DNA of 10,223 nucleotides, taken from assembly GCA_014796735.1 (NCBI GenBank), contig JAAVIG010000155.1, forward strand, positions 1-10,223, given 5' to 3'. Shown here piece by piece: positions 1-7,353 of the stretch. The stretch's first letter is position 1. The number at the start of each line of letters is the position of its first letter. This stretch comes from Oscillospiraceae bacterium (GTDB taxonomy: Bacteria; Bacillota; Clostridia; Oscillospirales; Ruminococcaceae). Under the pieces are notes generated by a model. The model saw only the letters and a list, made by a program, of their open reading frames with translations, did no database searches and was not told the origin of the DNA. The position numbers were made by a program, and so were the translations under genes.

Positions 1-90
1 AAAAACCTTGCGTCTCAGCTTGACAATACGTATATTATCGATGAAAACGGAAATAAAACCAAACTCAATAAAAAAGGAGATTTAAAATAA
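1..90 (+). CDS. C-terminal end of an unidentified protein (partial, 5' end outside window)
   Basis: Frame 1 is open from the first base to a TAA at 88-90 and gives the last 29 residues of a protein (ending ...NKKGDLK). The tail is lysine-, asparagine- and aspartate-rich and has no motif I recognise, so no function can be given. The stop overlaps the start of the next gene by one base (TAATG), and the ribosome site of that gene (AAGGAG at 74-79) lies inside this coding end. The two genes are therefore very likely co-transcribed and translationally coupled. That coupling, plus the uninterrupted frame, is the reason for calling it a real gene end. Confidence 0.6.
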   Translation, partial: KNLASQLDNTYIIDENGNKTKLNKKGDLK

Positions 91-1202
91 TGGCTAAAGG
101 AATTACCTCGGGCGCACAAAGACTTATGGAAAACTTTCTCAGTTCTGTTGAGGGCAGATCCGCTCTTTACGATGAGGAAATGAACTTGATCTGGACTAAT
201 TTCAATGAATTTTTCGACAAATTCGATTTAAAGAAAACAAACGAAGAAACACCTATCAGGAGCGAAAGCAGCTTCCCCGCAAAGATCAACGGCAGCCAAG
301 AGGTGCTGAGCATAACGCCTGTTTACAAAAGCCTTCGTACAATATCGGCTTATGTATGCGTCATCAGAAGCTCCTACGAGGTATACAAGCTGATGAGCAA
401 TACGGATATCGCGGCTTTTACCAACAATATGATGGAAAAAAACGCCGATAAGCTTGAAAGACTTGCGGAGCTTAACGCGAACATCGCAGAAGCGGTGCGT
501 GAAAATGAAAACACCGAGGAGCTCGGTGATCTTATCATGGAGCAAAAGCGTCTGCTCACGTCCATGAGGAACGAAACAAAGTATTGTATAGACACATGCT
601 ACAACGAAGTTGACGGCAACGAGGTCAACTGCAATCTGTCCATGATGTTCAAATCGCTGTGCACGGACGCCGAGGACAGCTTCAGGGATCTCGGACGAAA
701 GGTGAACTTCACCGGCGAATCCAGAGATTATTATATTATTGAGAACAGCAAGGCTCTTGTAACCGCGTTTTTACACCTGCTCCGCTCTCATTTGCTGTTA
801 TCGCCGCTGAAATCCGCCGTTAATATTTCCACATATTACGAAGCCAGCGGAAACTTCTGCATATCCGTCAAAACCAAGCTCGTTTCCATCGACAAGACGG
901 ACGAAAGCGTTTTAACTACCGCCCGCGCTTACAGAGAGCTTGCTAAAAAGGTGGTTCTCTTTGATTACAACGGCGTCTTTCAATGCTCCGACGACGGTAA
1001 GAACATGCAGACCGTTTTTAAATTCCCCGTTTTGAAAAAGAACAGAGGCCCCATTCTTACTACCAGCAACTCATGGTATCTTAACGAAAGGAACCGTGTT
1101 CTGCACACCTATATGATGGATATTATAGAACAGGAAATAGGCGAACTCGAACACGCAAAAATGGAAAGCTCCAGAAAGAAAAAGCTTGCCAAGCACGAAT
1201 AA
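90..1202 (+). CDS. PAS-like / degenerate histidine-kinase-like protein, 370 aa
   Basis: This is a soluble 370-residue protein without signal peptide or membrane segment. Residues ~5-100 read like a small PAS-type sensor (SALYDEEMNLIWTN start). Residues ~104-185 form two helices laid out like a kinase dimerisation domain, and ~183-315 follow the order of an HATPase_c fold. By manual alignment the catalytic features are missing: the phosphoacceptor His position appears to be Glu116, the N-box Asn is replaced (LHLLRSHLL, ~229-237), and there is no DxGxG or GxGxG glycine box, although the end of the fold (AKKVVLFDYNGVF...TVFKFPV) is kinase-like. Four cysteines (166, 170, 181, 191) cluster after the second helix. 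The C terminus is a basic tail (RKKKLAKHE). The start is supported by AAGGAG ten bases upstream and by the TAATG coupling to the preceding gene. It is probably a non-catalytic signalling or scaffold protein; its partner is unknown. The domain reading is inference from residue patterns, not a database hit. Confidence 0.75.
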   Translation: MAKGITSGAQRLMENFLSSVEGRSALYDEEMNLIWTNFNEFFDKFDLKKTNEETPIRSESSFPAKINGSQEVLSITPVYKSLRTISAYVCVIRSSYEVYKLMSNTDIAAFTNNMMEKNADKLERLAELNANIAEAVRENENTEELGDLIMEQKRLLTSMRNETKYCIDTCYNEVDGNEVNCNLSMMFKSLCTDAEDSFRDLGRKVNFTGESRDYYIIENSKALVTAFLHLLRSHLLLSPLKSAVNISTYYEASGNFCISVKTKLVSIDKTDESVLTTARAYRELAKKVVLFDYNGVFQCSDDGKNMQTVFKFPVLKKNRGPILTTSNSWYLNERNRVLHTYMMDIIEQEIGELEHAKMESSRKKKLAKHE

Positions 1203-1515
1203 AGGGCAGCTTTGAGGATAATCTCACAAAAAAACACAAAATACAATATACTGCGTTAAACTTTTCCGTCCTTTTTAAAATTACTGTCACATAACTATCA
1301 TATTACTAAGCTATAATCTAAACTGTCAGGAGAAATCCTGACAGTGGTTAATGAAACATTAATCATAATTTCCTCTCCCAACATTTTCATTATAATCTCA
1401 TTTGATTTCGCACATTTTGTGCAGGGCGTTCAGTTAGGCGAAAGCTTTGGCTGAACGATTTTTTTTAGTAACTTTACCTTAAAATAATAAAAATATAAAA
1501 GAAAGGAATAAGAAA
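1203..1515 (+). other. Structured intergenic leader between the pseudo-kinase gene and the response regulator
   Basis: This 313-base AT-rich gap has no plausible gene. It holds a perfect 9-bp inverted repeat with a 6-base loop (ACTGTCAGG 1322-1330, CCTGACAGT 1337-1345), a smaller dyad TTAATG/CATTAA (1348-1362), a 5-bp hairpin GCACA/TGTGC (1410-1422), and a terminator hairpin with T-run (1427-1466). Two TATAAT boxes occur (1312-1317, 1391-1396), but neither has a good -35 box 16-18 bases upstream, so the response-regulator promoter is not fixed. The terminator lies only ~50 bases before the next start codon. It could therefore end the upstream operon or act as an attenuator or small-RNA terminator. 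Confidence 0.6.
1427..1466 (+). terminator. Rho-independent terminator or attenuator upstream of the response regulator
   Basis: CGTTCAG (1427-1433) pairs with CTGAACG (1451-1457), and G-U and A-U pairs extend the stem inwards. The hairpin is followed by one A, one T-rich stretch and eight T residues in a row (1459-1466). It sits 225 bases after the preceding stop codon and 50 bases before the next start codon. This is far from the upstream gene end for a simple operon terminator, and so a leader attenuator is an alternative. Confidence 0.7.
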
Positions 1516-2193
1516 ATGTACAAAATTTTGATTGCAGACGATGAACAGAAGATACGCGAGGTGTTAAGAGAATACGCCGAATATGAGGGACACGAGGTAG
1601 TGGAAGCGGTGGACGGCATGCAGGCTGTTGAGCTTTCCAAGCAGGAGGATTTCGATATTATCATACTGGATATAATGATGCCCAGACTGGACGGCTTTTC
1701 CGCATGCAAGGAAATACGCAAATTCAAGCAGACACCCGTGCTTATGCTTTCCGCAAGGGGCGAGGAATACGATAAGCTGTTCGGCTTCGAGATAGGCGCG
1801 GACGACTATGTAGTAAAGCCTTTTTCGCCTAAGGAGGTGCTTGCCCGTATCAACGCCATTATAAAGCGCAACAAAAATTCCGATGTTACCGCGGATATGG
1901 CAGTATTCGAGGGGCTTGAGATCAATTTTACATCAAGAGACGTTAAGATAGACGGTGTTAAAGCCAATCTTACGCCTAAGGAATACGATCTGCTGTTCTA
2001 TCTTGTGAGAAACAAAAACATAGCCCTTTCAAGAAACAAGCTTCTCGAAGAGGTATGGGGCTACGACTTTTTCGGCGACGACCGCACCATAGACACACAT
2101 ATAAAAATGCTCAGAAACAATTTAGGGCCTTACAGAAAGTTTATTGTCACTCTGCGCGGCATGGGATATAAATTTGAGGCGGAAAATCTTTAA
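1516..2193 (+). CDS. OmpR/PhoB-family response regulator, 225 aa
   Basis: This is a DNA-binding transcription factor activated by phosphotransfer from the kinase encoded next to it. Residues 1-120 are a complete receiver domain: acidic pair Asp8/Asp9, phosphoacceptor Asp52 in ILDIMMPRLDG, Ser79 at the switch position and Lys101 in VVKPF. Residues ~130-225 are the winged-helix effector, with the usual LTPKEYDLL entry, the VWGYDFFGDDRTIDTHI recognition region and a GMGYKFE wing at the end. Length is normal for the family. The start is supported by AAAGGA at 1502-1507, eight bases upstream. The kinase gene follows after 38 bases, so the two form one operon. Targets are not shown by sequence; the convergent ABC transporter operon is the obvious candidate and autoregulation is common in such pairs, but both are inference. 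Confidence 0.95.
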   Translation: MYKILIADDEQKIREVLREYAEYEGHEVVEAVDGMQAVELSKQEDFDIIILDIMMPRLDGFSACKEIRKFKQTPVLMLSARGEEYDKLFGFEIGADDYVVKPFSPKEVLARINAIIKRNKNSDVTADMAVFEGLEINFTSRDVKIDGVKANLTPKEYDLLFYLVRNKNIALSRNKLLEEVWGYDFFGDDRTIDTHIKMLRNNLGPYRKFIVTLRGMGYKFEAENL

Positions 2194-2231
2194 CCTGTTC
2201 GGTATCAATGCCGCACCGAAAGGAAAAAACA

Positions 2232-3722
2232 ATGAAAGAGTACTTCAACAGCATACGCTTCAGAATATGGATCACCTTTGTGCTGTTTACTTTGGTGACC
2301 ATGGGCGTGCTGTATTTCTCCCAAGCCATGCTTACGCCTATTTTTTACGGCAGGTACAAAACCACGGAATGTATCAATTCCGCCGACCGCATAGAAAAAC
2401 TGATCACCTCGGGTACATGGGATCAGTACAACATTAAAGACGTTGAGTATCTGAAGACCATAATCAAAGACATGGCTACCACGCACCAGTTTGATATTAT
2501 CATAAATCTGCCCGACACCAACCGCAATATCATAACCTTACGATCCGGCGACGATGAGATACTTCCCAGCAGCGTAAACAAGGAAATTAAAAACAGTCTT
2601 ATAAATAAGGACGACGGCACTATTATAAGCAACGTTGAGCTTAACAACTCCGAAGGTATTATTTTCGCAAGGTGCGTAAAGCAGTCTTATGAGAATTTAC
2701 TTTATATTCCCGCTTATATCTTTATTTTCAGCTATACGGAGCCAATAGGCACAACACTGAGCATTATAAACTCGGTCTCGTTTATCTGCGCCAACGTTAT
2801 CCTGCTTTTCGCCTGCATAATATCCATAATGATCTCCTCACACGTTGCAAATCCCCTTGTGAAAATATCAAAAAACGCCAATAAGCTTATAACCGGCGAA
2901 TTTAATATGATAGTAAGGCGCGGTGAGTACGATGAGATCAAGACGCTTACCGAAAATTTAAACACCGCCTCCGCCGAAATATCCAAAACGGAAAATCTGC
3001 GCAAGGACTTAATGGCAAACGTTTCTCACGACCTTAAGACCCCGCTGACCATGATAAAAGCCTACGCGGAAATGATAAGAGACCTGTCGGGCGACAACCC
3101 AGAAAAAAGAGAAAAGCATTTGCAGGTCATTATCGACGAAACCGACCGACTGACCCTTTTGGTAAACGATATGCTTAATTTATCCAAGCTTGAAAGCGGT
3201 GTTGCGGAAATAAACTGGGATATTTTCGATCTGTCGCAGCTTTTAAAGGATATTATCAGCCGTTTTTCACTGCTGGACAGCACAAAGGACTATAAGATAA
3301 CCCTTGAAGCTGAGGAAGGGATAGAAATAAATGCGGATCAGCAAAAATTGGGACAGGTGGTTTACAACTTAGTAAACAATGCCATAAACTATATCGGCGA
3401 GGACAGACAGGTAAATGTAAGACTGTTCCGAAAAGAAAAAGGAATGGCAAGATTTGAGGTATCGGATCACGGACTCGGTATCCCCGCAGAACAGATACCC
3501 TATATTTGGGAAAGGTACTACAAGGTTGACCGATCGGAAAACTATAAGCGTGTTATCAAAGGAACGGGTTTGGGACTTTCCATTGTAAAGGGCGTTCTTA
3601 CGGGACACCGCTTCCCTTTCGGCTGCGACAGCGTAGTGGGCAGCGGAAGTACGTTCTGGTTTGAATTCCCCATTTATATTGAACCCGAAAGGCTTCCCGA
3701 AAAAGAACTGCTTAAGCCATAG
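2232..3722 (+). CDS. Membrane sensor histidine kinase with HAMP domain, 496 aa
   Basis: This kinase is the partner of the preceding response regulator. Order: TM1 (~12-29), an extracytoplasmic region of ~145 residues that I cannot assign to a known sensor fold, TM2 (~177-202), HAMP (~203-255), dimerisation domain with phosphoacceptor His266 in NVSHDLKTPL, then the ATPase domain with N-box (NLVNNAINY, ~379-387), G1 box DHGLGI (412-417) and G2 box GTGLGLSI (444-451), ending in a GSTFWFEFP strand. All catalytic boxes are intact, so the protein should be active. I place the start at ATG 2232 because GAAAGGA (2218-2224) lies seven bases before it. An in-frame ATG at 2208 would add eight residues but has no ribosome site. 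The gene ends at a hairpin terminator 25 bases downstream. The signal sensed is unknown. Confidence 0.95.
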   Translation: MKEYFNSIRFRIWITFVLFTLVTMGVLYFSQAMLTPIFYGRYKTTECINSADRIEKLITSGTWDQYNIKDVEYLKTIIKDMATTHQFDIIINLPDTNRNIITLRSGDDEILPSSVNKEIKNSLINKDDGTIISNVELNNSEGIIFARCVKQSYENLLYIPAYIFIFSYTEPIGTTLSIINSVSFICANVILLFACIISIMISSHVANPLVKISKNANKLITGEFNMIVRRGEYDEIKTLTENLNTASAEISKTENLRKDLMANVSHDLKTPLTMIKAYAEMIRDLSGDNPEKREKHLQVIIDETDRLTLLVNDMLNLSKLESGVAEINWDIFDLSQLLKDIISRFSLLDSTKDYKITLEAEEGIEINADQQKLGQVVYNLVNNAINYIGEDRQVNVRLFRKEKGMARFEVSDHGLGIPAEQIPYIWERYYKVDRSENYKRVIKGTGLGLSIVKGVLTGHRFPFGCDSVVGSGSTFWFEFPIYIEPERLPEKELLKP

Positions 3723-3746
3723 ACATAAAAAAGAGCTTTTAAAAAC

Positions 3747-3779
3747 AGCGCCCCGATCCGAATAAAATCGAGGCGCTTT
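3747..3779. terminator. Bidirectional terminator between convergent operons
   Basis: AGCGCC (3747-3752) pairs with GGCGCT (3772-3777), and after one mismatch CGAT (3754-3757) pairs with ATCG (3767-3770), leaving a nine-base loop. On the plus strand it is followed by TTTGTTATT and on the minus strand by TGTTTTT. It sits 24 bases after the kinase stop codon and four bases beyond the stop codon of the convergent ABC ATPase, and can serve both operons. Confidence 0.85.
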
Positions 3780-3783
3780 GTTA

Positions 3784-4455
3784 TTACGTATAAATTACAC
3801 GCCCATCCTCAATATTGACGATCGAATCCGCCCTTTCAGCCAGCCCCATATCATGGGTGGCAATAATGAGAGTCTGCCCGAACTTCCTTGAACATTCCAA
3901 CAGGAGAGCAACCGTTTCCTCTCCTGTTTTTTTGTCAAGGTTACCTGTCGGTTCGTCCGCGATTATAAGCTTGGGCTTAGCGATAACCGACCTTGCGATA
4001 GCTACTCTTTGCTGTTCGCCGCCCGATAATTCGGAGGGGTACTTCTTTGTTTTATCTTCAAGCCCGAGAGTGTTTATTACTTCATTGTAAAACTCCTCAT
4101 CGGGCTTTCTTTTATCAAGCTTCAAGGGCATACAGATATTATTTCGTACATTGTATTCGTCCAAAAGATTGTACTGCTGAAATACAAAGCCCATATATCT
4201 GCGGCGGAAAACCGACCGCTTTTCATCGGTGAGCTTGCAGATGTCCTCTCCGTCAATAAATATCTCCCCCGACGTAGGCTTGTCCAGTCCGCCCAAAATG
4301 TGCAGCAGAGTGGATTTTCCCGAGCCGCTTCTTCCAACTATGGCGTAAAAGCCCTTTTCCTCAAAATCGCAGCTTACGCCGTTCAGGGCGGAAACGTCGC
4401 CCGCCGACACCTTGTAGGTTTTGTAAATGTCCTTTGCGGATATCAATATACTCAT
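3784..4455 (-). CDS. ABC transporter ATP-binding protein, MacB/LolD/SalX type, 223 aa
   Basis: This cytoplasmic ATPase powers the FtsX-like permease encoded just before it. All ABC motifs are present in order: Walker A GRSGSGKST (41-49), Q-loop FQQYNLLDEYNV (~92-103), signature LSGGEQQR (143-150), Walker B LIIADEPTGNLD (~163-174) with catalytic Glu168, and the switch His201 in ATHD. The pattern and length (~220 residues) are those of the LolD/MacB/BceA branch, which works with FtsX-domain permeases rather than with importers. I place the start at ATG 4455, which overlaps the permease stop as ATGA and is preceded by a GGAG site. The frame is open 30 codons further upstream, but that stretch lies inside the permease gene and is not homologous-looking. 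The gene ends just before the shared bidirectional terminator. Confidence 0.95.
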   Translation of the reverse strand: MSILISAKDIYKTYKVSAGDVSALNGVSCDFEEKGFYAIVGRSGSGKSTLLHILGGLDKPTSGEIFIDGEDICKLTDEKRSVFRRRYMGFVFQQYNLLDEYNVRNNICMPLKLDKRKPDEEFYNEVINTLGLEDKTKKYPSELSGGEQQRVAIARSVIAKPKLIIADEPTGNLDKKTGEETVALLLECSRKFGQTLIIATHDMGLAERADSIVNIEDGRVIYT

Positions 4456-7040
4456 TTTATGTCTCCGTCCTTTCTCAGATCCTTTTTTGCGTATAAAATC
4501 AATATAAGAGGCAGAACTAAACCAAGAAGCAAAATAATCACACACACGCCGATTTTGTACTTGAGGTAATATATAAGATTCTCTATCACTAATTTAAGGG
4601 AAGTAACAAAATCAATACTTTCTCCGGTGTTTTCGTATGTGCGTATTTTTTCAAATACCGCCCACGGGATATACACAAGCCAGCCCACCAGAAACGCGCT
4701 CAGACAGCGAAGCAGAGATTTCCCGAATATATTGGCATCGACCTGACGCTTCGACATTCCGATACAGCGTTTTATATAAAATCCGTGTTTTTCGTTTTTC
4801 GCTTCCAAGACAACATTGCTCCACAGTATCATCAGCGCGATGATCCCAATACAGGCTCCCGAAAAACACAGCATAATAAGCGACTGAACATTTTCCTGCA
4901 CTATGGCGAGATAATACCGCCTCTCGTTCCTGAGCAAAATATTCCGCTCATCACAAACTCGTGCAATGACAGTATCGGTCGAAAGATCGTCCGAATTCAG
5001 ATCGGCCATGGCATGTATCCTGTGATACCCAAATTCCCCGCCGGTTCTGAAGCAGTCGAATTTCTCACCCTTCGGCAGCATTTCGAGCAGATCGCTGAAA
5101 AACTGTTCCGAGCATATCATGGTATATGGCATCCATATGGATGCCAAAGTCCTGTTATGGGTCTCTTTGGAAATATGCATTACTTTTGTGCTTACTCTAC
5201 AGTTTCCGATCAGCTTGCATTCGTTTTTATCGCCGTTAAACATTTTTGCAAATTTTTTATTTTCATAGTCATATTTATAAACGGAAATCACGGCTTCTTC
5301 CTCGGGCAGCGGGTATTCATTACCGTCACCGAGAGCGGAAATATAAACAAATTCACCGTTATGGAAAGCCGTTATGTCACTGCCGAAATCCAATATATCC
5401 GTCCAGTCGTTTTCGTCGATAACAAGCAAGTATACCATACCGAGAGGCATAAACTGACGCATAATTTCATCTTTTTCAAAAGCTGCTTCAAATACCGCTT
5501 CCTCGCTCAGTCCGTCAAATGATAAACCCACATACAGTTCACTGAAGCCGTAAACCTTTGATATTCCGGGTATTTCTTCAATGGCGTTTTTATCCGATTC
5601 AAACAGCAGCGCGCGACCGTCCTCCGAATAACCGTAGTCTAAATCGTAAGCAGGGGTGTTAGAGTAATATTGTATCATTTCTTCGGGGTATATGGATTCA
5701 ATTCCGGTAAAAATCACGCTCTCGGAAAATACGCAAAGAAGCAAAACTATAAATCCGTTTCTTATAATTCCCGCGCCCTTTGACTTTGATGTGTTCATCT
5801 GTAATCTGCCTATCATCGGCACACGCAGGGTGAACACAAATGTGATCAAACGCGATATTATGATTGCGGCAAACCACAGCCCAAGTATAAAAAAGAGAGT
5901 TTCATAAGGGATATACACCTGTATATCAACGCTTCCCGTATAAAGCGTAAGCCTCAGCACAAGCCGAGTAAGCCCTGCTCCAATGGGTATTCCCAATAAT
6001 ATCGCGGGTATACCCAAAATTAACTTCTCAAAGATCTGCATCAGCCCCAGCTGACCCTTTGACATTCCAACGCTTCGGAGAACCGAAAAGCTGTGGATAT
6101 CGGAAGGGAGGCGGATTATTTCCAGACAAAGAATCGAGATAAATGCCAGAATCGCAATTACGTACATGTAAAAATCATCGGCGTCAACGGTATAAACGTC
6201 CAAGTAAGCAACCGTATTTGCACCGACTGTAAGATCTCCTTCTCCGCCATCACTAAAACGTCCGTATAAATAGCTGTTTAACTGCTCTTTTGCTTCAGCT
6301 CTGTTTTCTTCGGAAACGGAAATAAAATATTGCAAAATTGGCTTGCGAACGCTGAACTCCGTACCCTCCTCAAGCATTTCTTCCGCTTCGGCAAGCAGCT
6401 CCGAAACAGCCGTATCAGATATGACGGCACTGTTTAACGCTGTACGGTTTCTGTTGCTCTGAAGATACCATAGATCGCTGTACTCATGAATAATACCGCA
6501 TAAGGTGTACGTTTTTTCGATCGTTACCACAGTCGGATTCTTATTATACGTATTTTGATGTTGGCTGCTTTCAAGGGGAATATCAACGGTGACAGTGATC
6601 TCCTGCCCTAAGGTATCATCATACCCAAGTGCTTTTAAGGAATCCTTCTCCATAGCGATCTCGCTGTCGGAAGAGGGGAAAACGCCCTGTTCCAAACGGA
6701 TACGTCCGACATCTGTATACTCCTCGTCTATCGATCCTAAGCCTATGACCTTATTACCCGATGTTGATAAGGTTCCGACACTTTGAGCCATGCCGAACTT
6801 ATCCACCCATTCCCTTTGGGAAAGCAGGTCTTTTGTATTTACATAGCCGTTGGGGATAGCAAAATACCATTCTCCGTATGTGTTAAATTTGTATTCCCCG
6901 TTGGTTTTTCCAATGCTCCCAACAACGGAAACGGAAACTATCGCAGAAGAAAAAGACAGAAGCAGCACTAAGAAAAACAATAGGCTGTTTTTCCATTTTC
7001 GTTTGATACGCAAATACGCTAAATTAAAAATGTCGCTCAA
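4452..7040 (-). CDS. Double-FtsX-domain ABC transporter permease, 862 aa
   Basis: This is a membrane partner of the downstream ATPase, of the family that moves lipoproteins, peptides or antibiotics, or that transmits force across the membrane rather than transporting. It has two similar halves. Half one: TM1 (~19-41), an extracytoplasmic MacB-like domain (~45-285), and three TM segments (~290-310, 335-365, 380-405). Half two: TM5 (~428-446), a second external domain (~450-715), and three TM segments (~718-745, 775-797, 825-850). The cytoplasmic loop motif appears twice, as LRSVGMSKGQL (~321-331) and KRCIGMSKRQV (~757-767). No ATG is available near the expected start. I chose TTG 7040, which has AGAGGGTG six bases upstream and gives the usual short basic N terminus. 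TTG 7088 and GTG 7049 are alternatives. The substrate is unknown; antimicrobial-peptide detoxification is a guess from the neighbouring two-component system. Confidence 0.9.
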   Translation of the reverse strand: MSDIFNLAYLRIKRKWKNSLLFFLVLLLSFSSAIVSVSVVGSIGKTNGEYKFNTYGEWYFAIPNGYVNTKDLLSQREWVDKFGMAQSVGTLSTSGNKVIGLGSIDEEYTDVGRIRLEQGVFPSSDSEIAMEKDSLKALGYDDTLGQEITVTVDIPLESSQHQNTYNKNPTVVTIEKTYTLCGIIHEYSDLWYLQSNRNRTALNSAVISDTAVSELLAEAEEMLEEGTEFSVRKPILQYFISVSEENRAEAKEQLNSYLYGRFSDGGEGDLTVGANTVAYLDVYTVDADDFYMYVIAILAFISILCLEIIRLPSDIHSFSVLRSVGMSKGQLGLMQIFEKLILGIPAILLGIPIGAGLTRLVLRLTLYTGSVDIQVYIPYETLFFILGLWFAAIIISRLITFVFTLRVPMIGRLQMNTSKSKGAGIIRNGFIVLLLCVFSESVIFTGIESIYPEEMIQYYSNTPAYDLDYGYSEDGRALLFESDKNAIEEIPGISKVYGFSELYVGLSFDGLSEEAVFEAAFEKDEIMRQFMPLGMVYLLVIDENDWTDILDFGSDITAFHNGEFVYISALGDGNEYPLPEEEAVISVYKYDYENKKFAKMFNGDKNECKLIGNCRVSTKVMHISKETHNRTLASIWMPYTMICSEQFFSDLLEMLPKGEKFDCFRTGGEFGYHRIHAMADLNSDDLSTDTVIARVCDERNILLRNERRYYLAIVQENVQSLIMLCFSGACIGIIALMILWSNVVLEAKNEKHGFYIKRCIGMSKRQVDANIFGKSLLRCLSAFLVGWLVYIPWAVFEKIRTYENTGESIDFVTSLKLVIENLIYYLKYKIGVCVIILLLGLVLPLILILYAKKDLRKDGDIK
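5127..5146. repeat. Perfect 20-bp palindrome inside the permease gene
   Basis: TGGCATCCAT is followed directly by its own reverse complement, with no spacer. It lies in the part of the permease gene that encodes the second extracytoplasmic domain (codons for LASIWMP on the minus strand). The palindrome ends exactly at its borders. It may be chance within coding constraint or a protein-binding site. Confidence 0.8.
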
Positions 7041-7193
7041 TTTATACACCCTCTTTTTAAAATAATGCGGCTTCCCTTTCAAAAACAAGCGTGGAGCATG
7101 CTTCGTTAATTAACCTGTACGGGCAGCAATACGCTTTCGCCGGATTTTCTCACAACCGGCACGCGCCGTTCGTTTTTGCTTTTACATATCATC

Positions 7194-7222
7194 ATTATAA
7201 CACGCTAAAGTGGTTTTTTCAA
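7194..7222 (-). promoter_or_regulatory. Sigma-A-type promoter of the ABC transporter operon
   Basis: On the minus strand TTGAAA (-35, at 7217-7222) and TATAAT (-10, at 7194-7199) are separated by exactly 17 bases. Transcription would start near 7187 and leave a ~145-base leader before the TTG start at 7040. The leader contains one small hairpin, GCCGG/CCGGC (7139-7160), and no obvious riboswitch. The rest of the gap between the permease and cysK terminator is AT-rich and empty apart from the direct repeat below. Confidence 0.75.
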
Positions 7223-7249
7223 TGTTTTTATGATATATGTTTATGATAT
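7222..7249. repeat. Tandem direct repeat abutting the -35 box of the ABC operon
   Basis: Read on the plus strand, ATGTTTTTATGATAT (7222-7236) is followed at once by ATGTTTATGATAT (7237-7249). The shared core TTTATGATAT recurs with a 13-base step. The array touches the -35 box of the minus-strand promoter, the usual place for an activator such as an OmpR-family regulator. The sequence is AT-rich, and so chance similarity cannot be excluded. Confidence 0.5.
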
Positions 7250-7298
7250 TATACTTATTAAAACGTATAGATGTTTTAAAAATTATTTTTACAAAACA

Positions 7299-7330
7299 TA
7301 CAAGGGGCTGTAAAAAAGCAGCCCCTTGTA
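7299..7330 (-). terminator. Rho-independent terminator of cysK
   Basis: TACAAGGGGCTG (7299-7310) and CAGCCCCTTGTA (7319-7330) form a perfect 12-bp stem with an eight-base loop. On the minus strand it comes 23 bases after the cysK stop codon and is followed by TGTTTTGT. The plus strand side is also T-rich (TTAGATTATTTTTT), but no plus-strand gene enters from that side. Confidence 0.88.
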
Positions 7331-7353
7331 TTAGATTATTTTTTCATCTCTTG

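Noticed and set aside
1213..1226. TGAG/CTCA hairpin just after the pseudo-kinase gene as a terminator
   Set aside because: The stem is only four base pairs and is followed by an A-run rather than Ts, so it cannot be a Rho-independent terminator on the plus strand.
1312..1317. TATAAT as the -10 box of a response-regulator promoter
   Set aside because: No acceptable -35 box is found 16-18 bases upstream, and the start would fall inside the 1322-1345 hairpin; left unassigned.
2208..2231. Earlier ATG for the histidine kinase, adding eight residues (MPHRKEKT)
   Set aside because: The ribosome site GAAAGGA lies within this stretch and is correctly spaced for ATG 2232, so the shorter protein is preferred.
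4456..4545. 30-codon N-terminal extension of the ABC ATPase
   Set aside because: The extension overlaps the permease 3' end and is unlike the family; ATG 4455 with ATGA overlap and GGAG site fits far better.
4785..5522. 245-codon open frame on the plus strand
   Set aside because: It lies wholly antisense to the well-supported permease gene, lacks a ribosome site and gives a composition without recognisable domains; it is a shadow of the real frame.
7079..7099. Six-residue leader peptide (MLHACF) on the minus strand before the permease
   Set aside because: It has no good ribosome site and no link to a terminator or hairpin; such a short frame is expected by chance.
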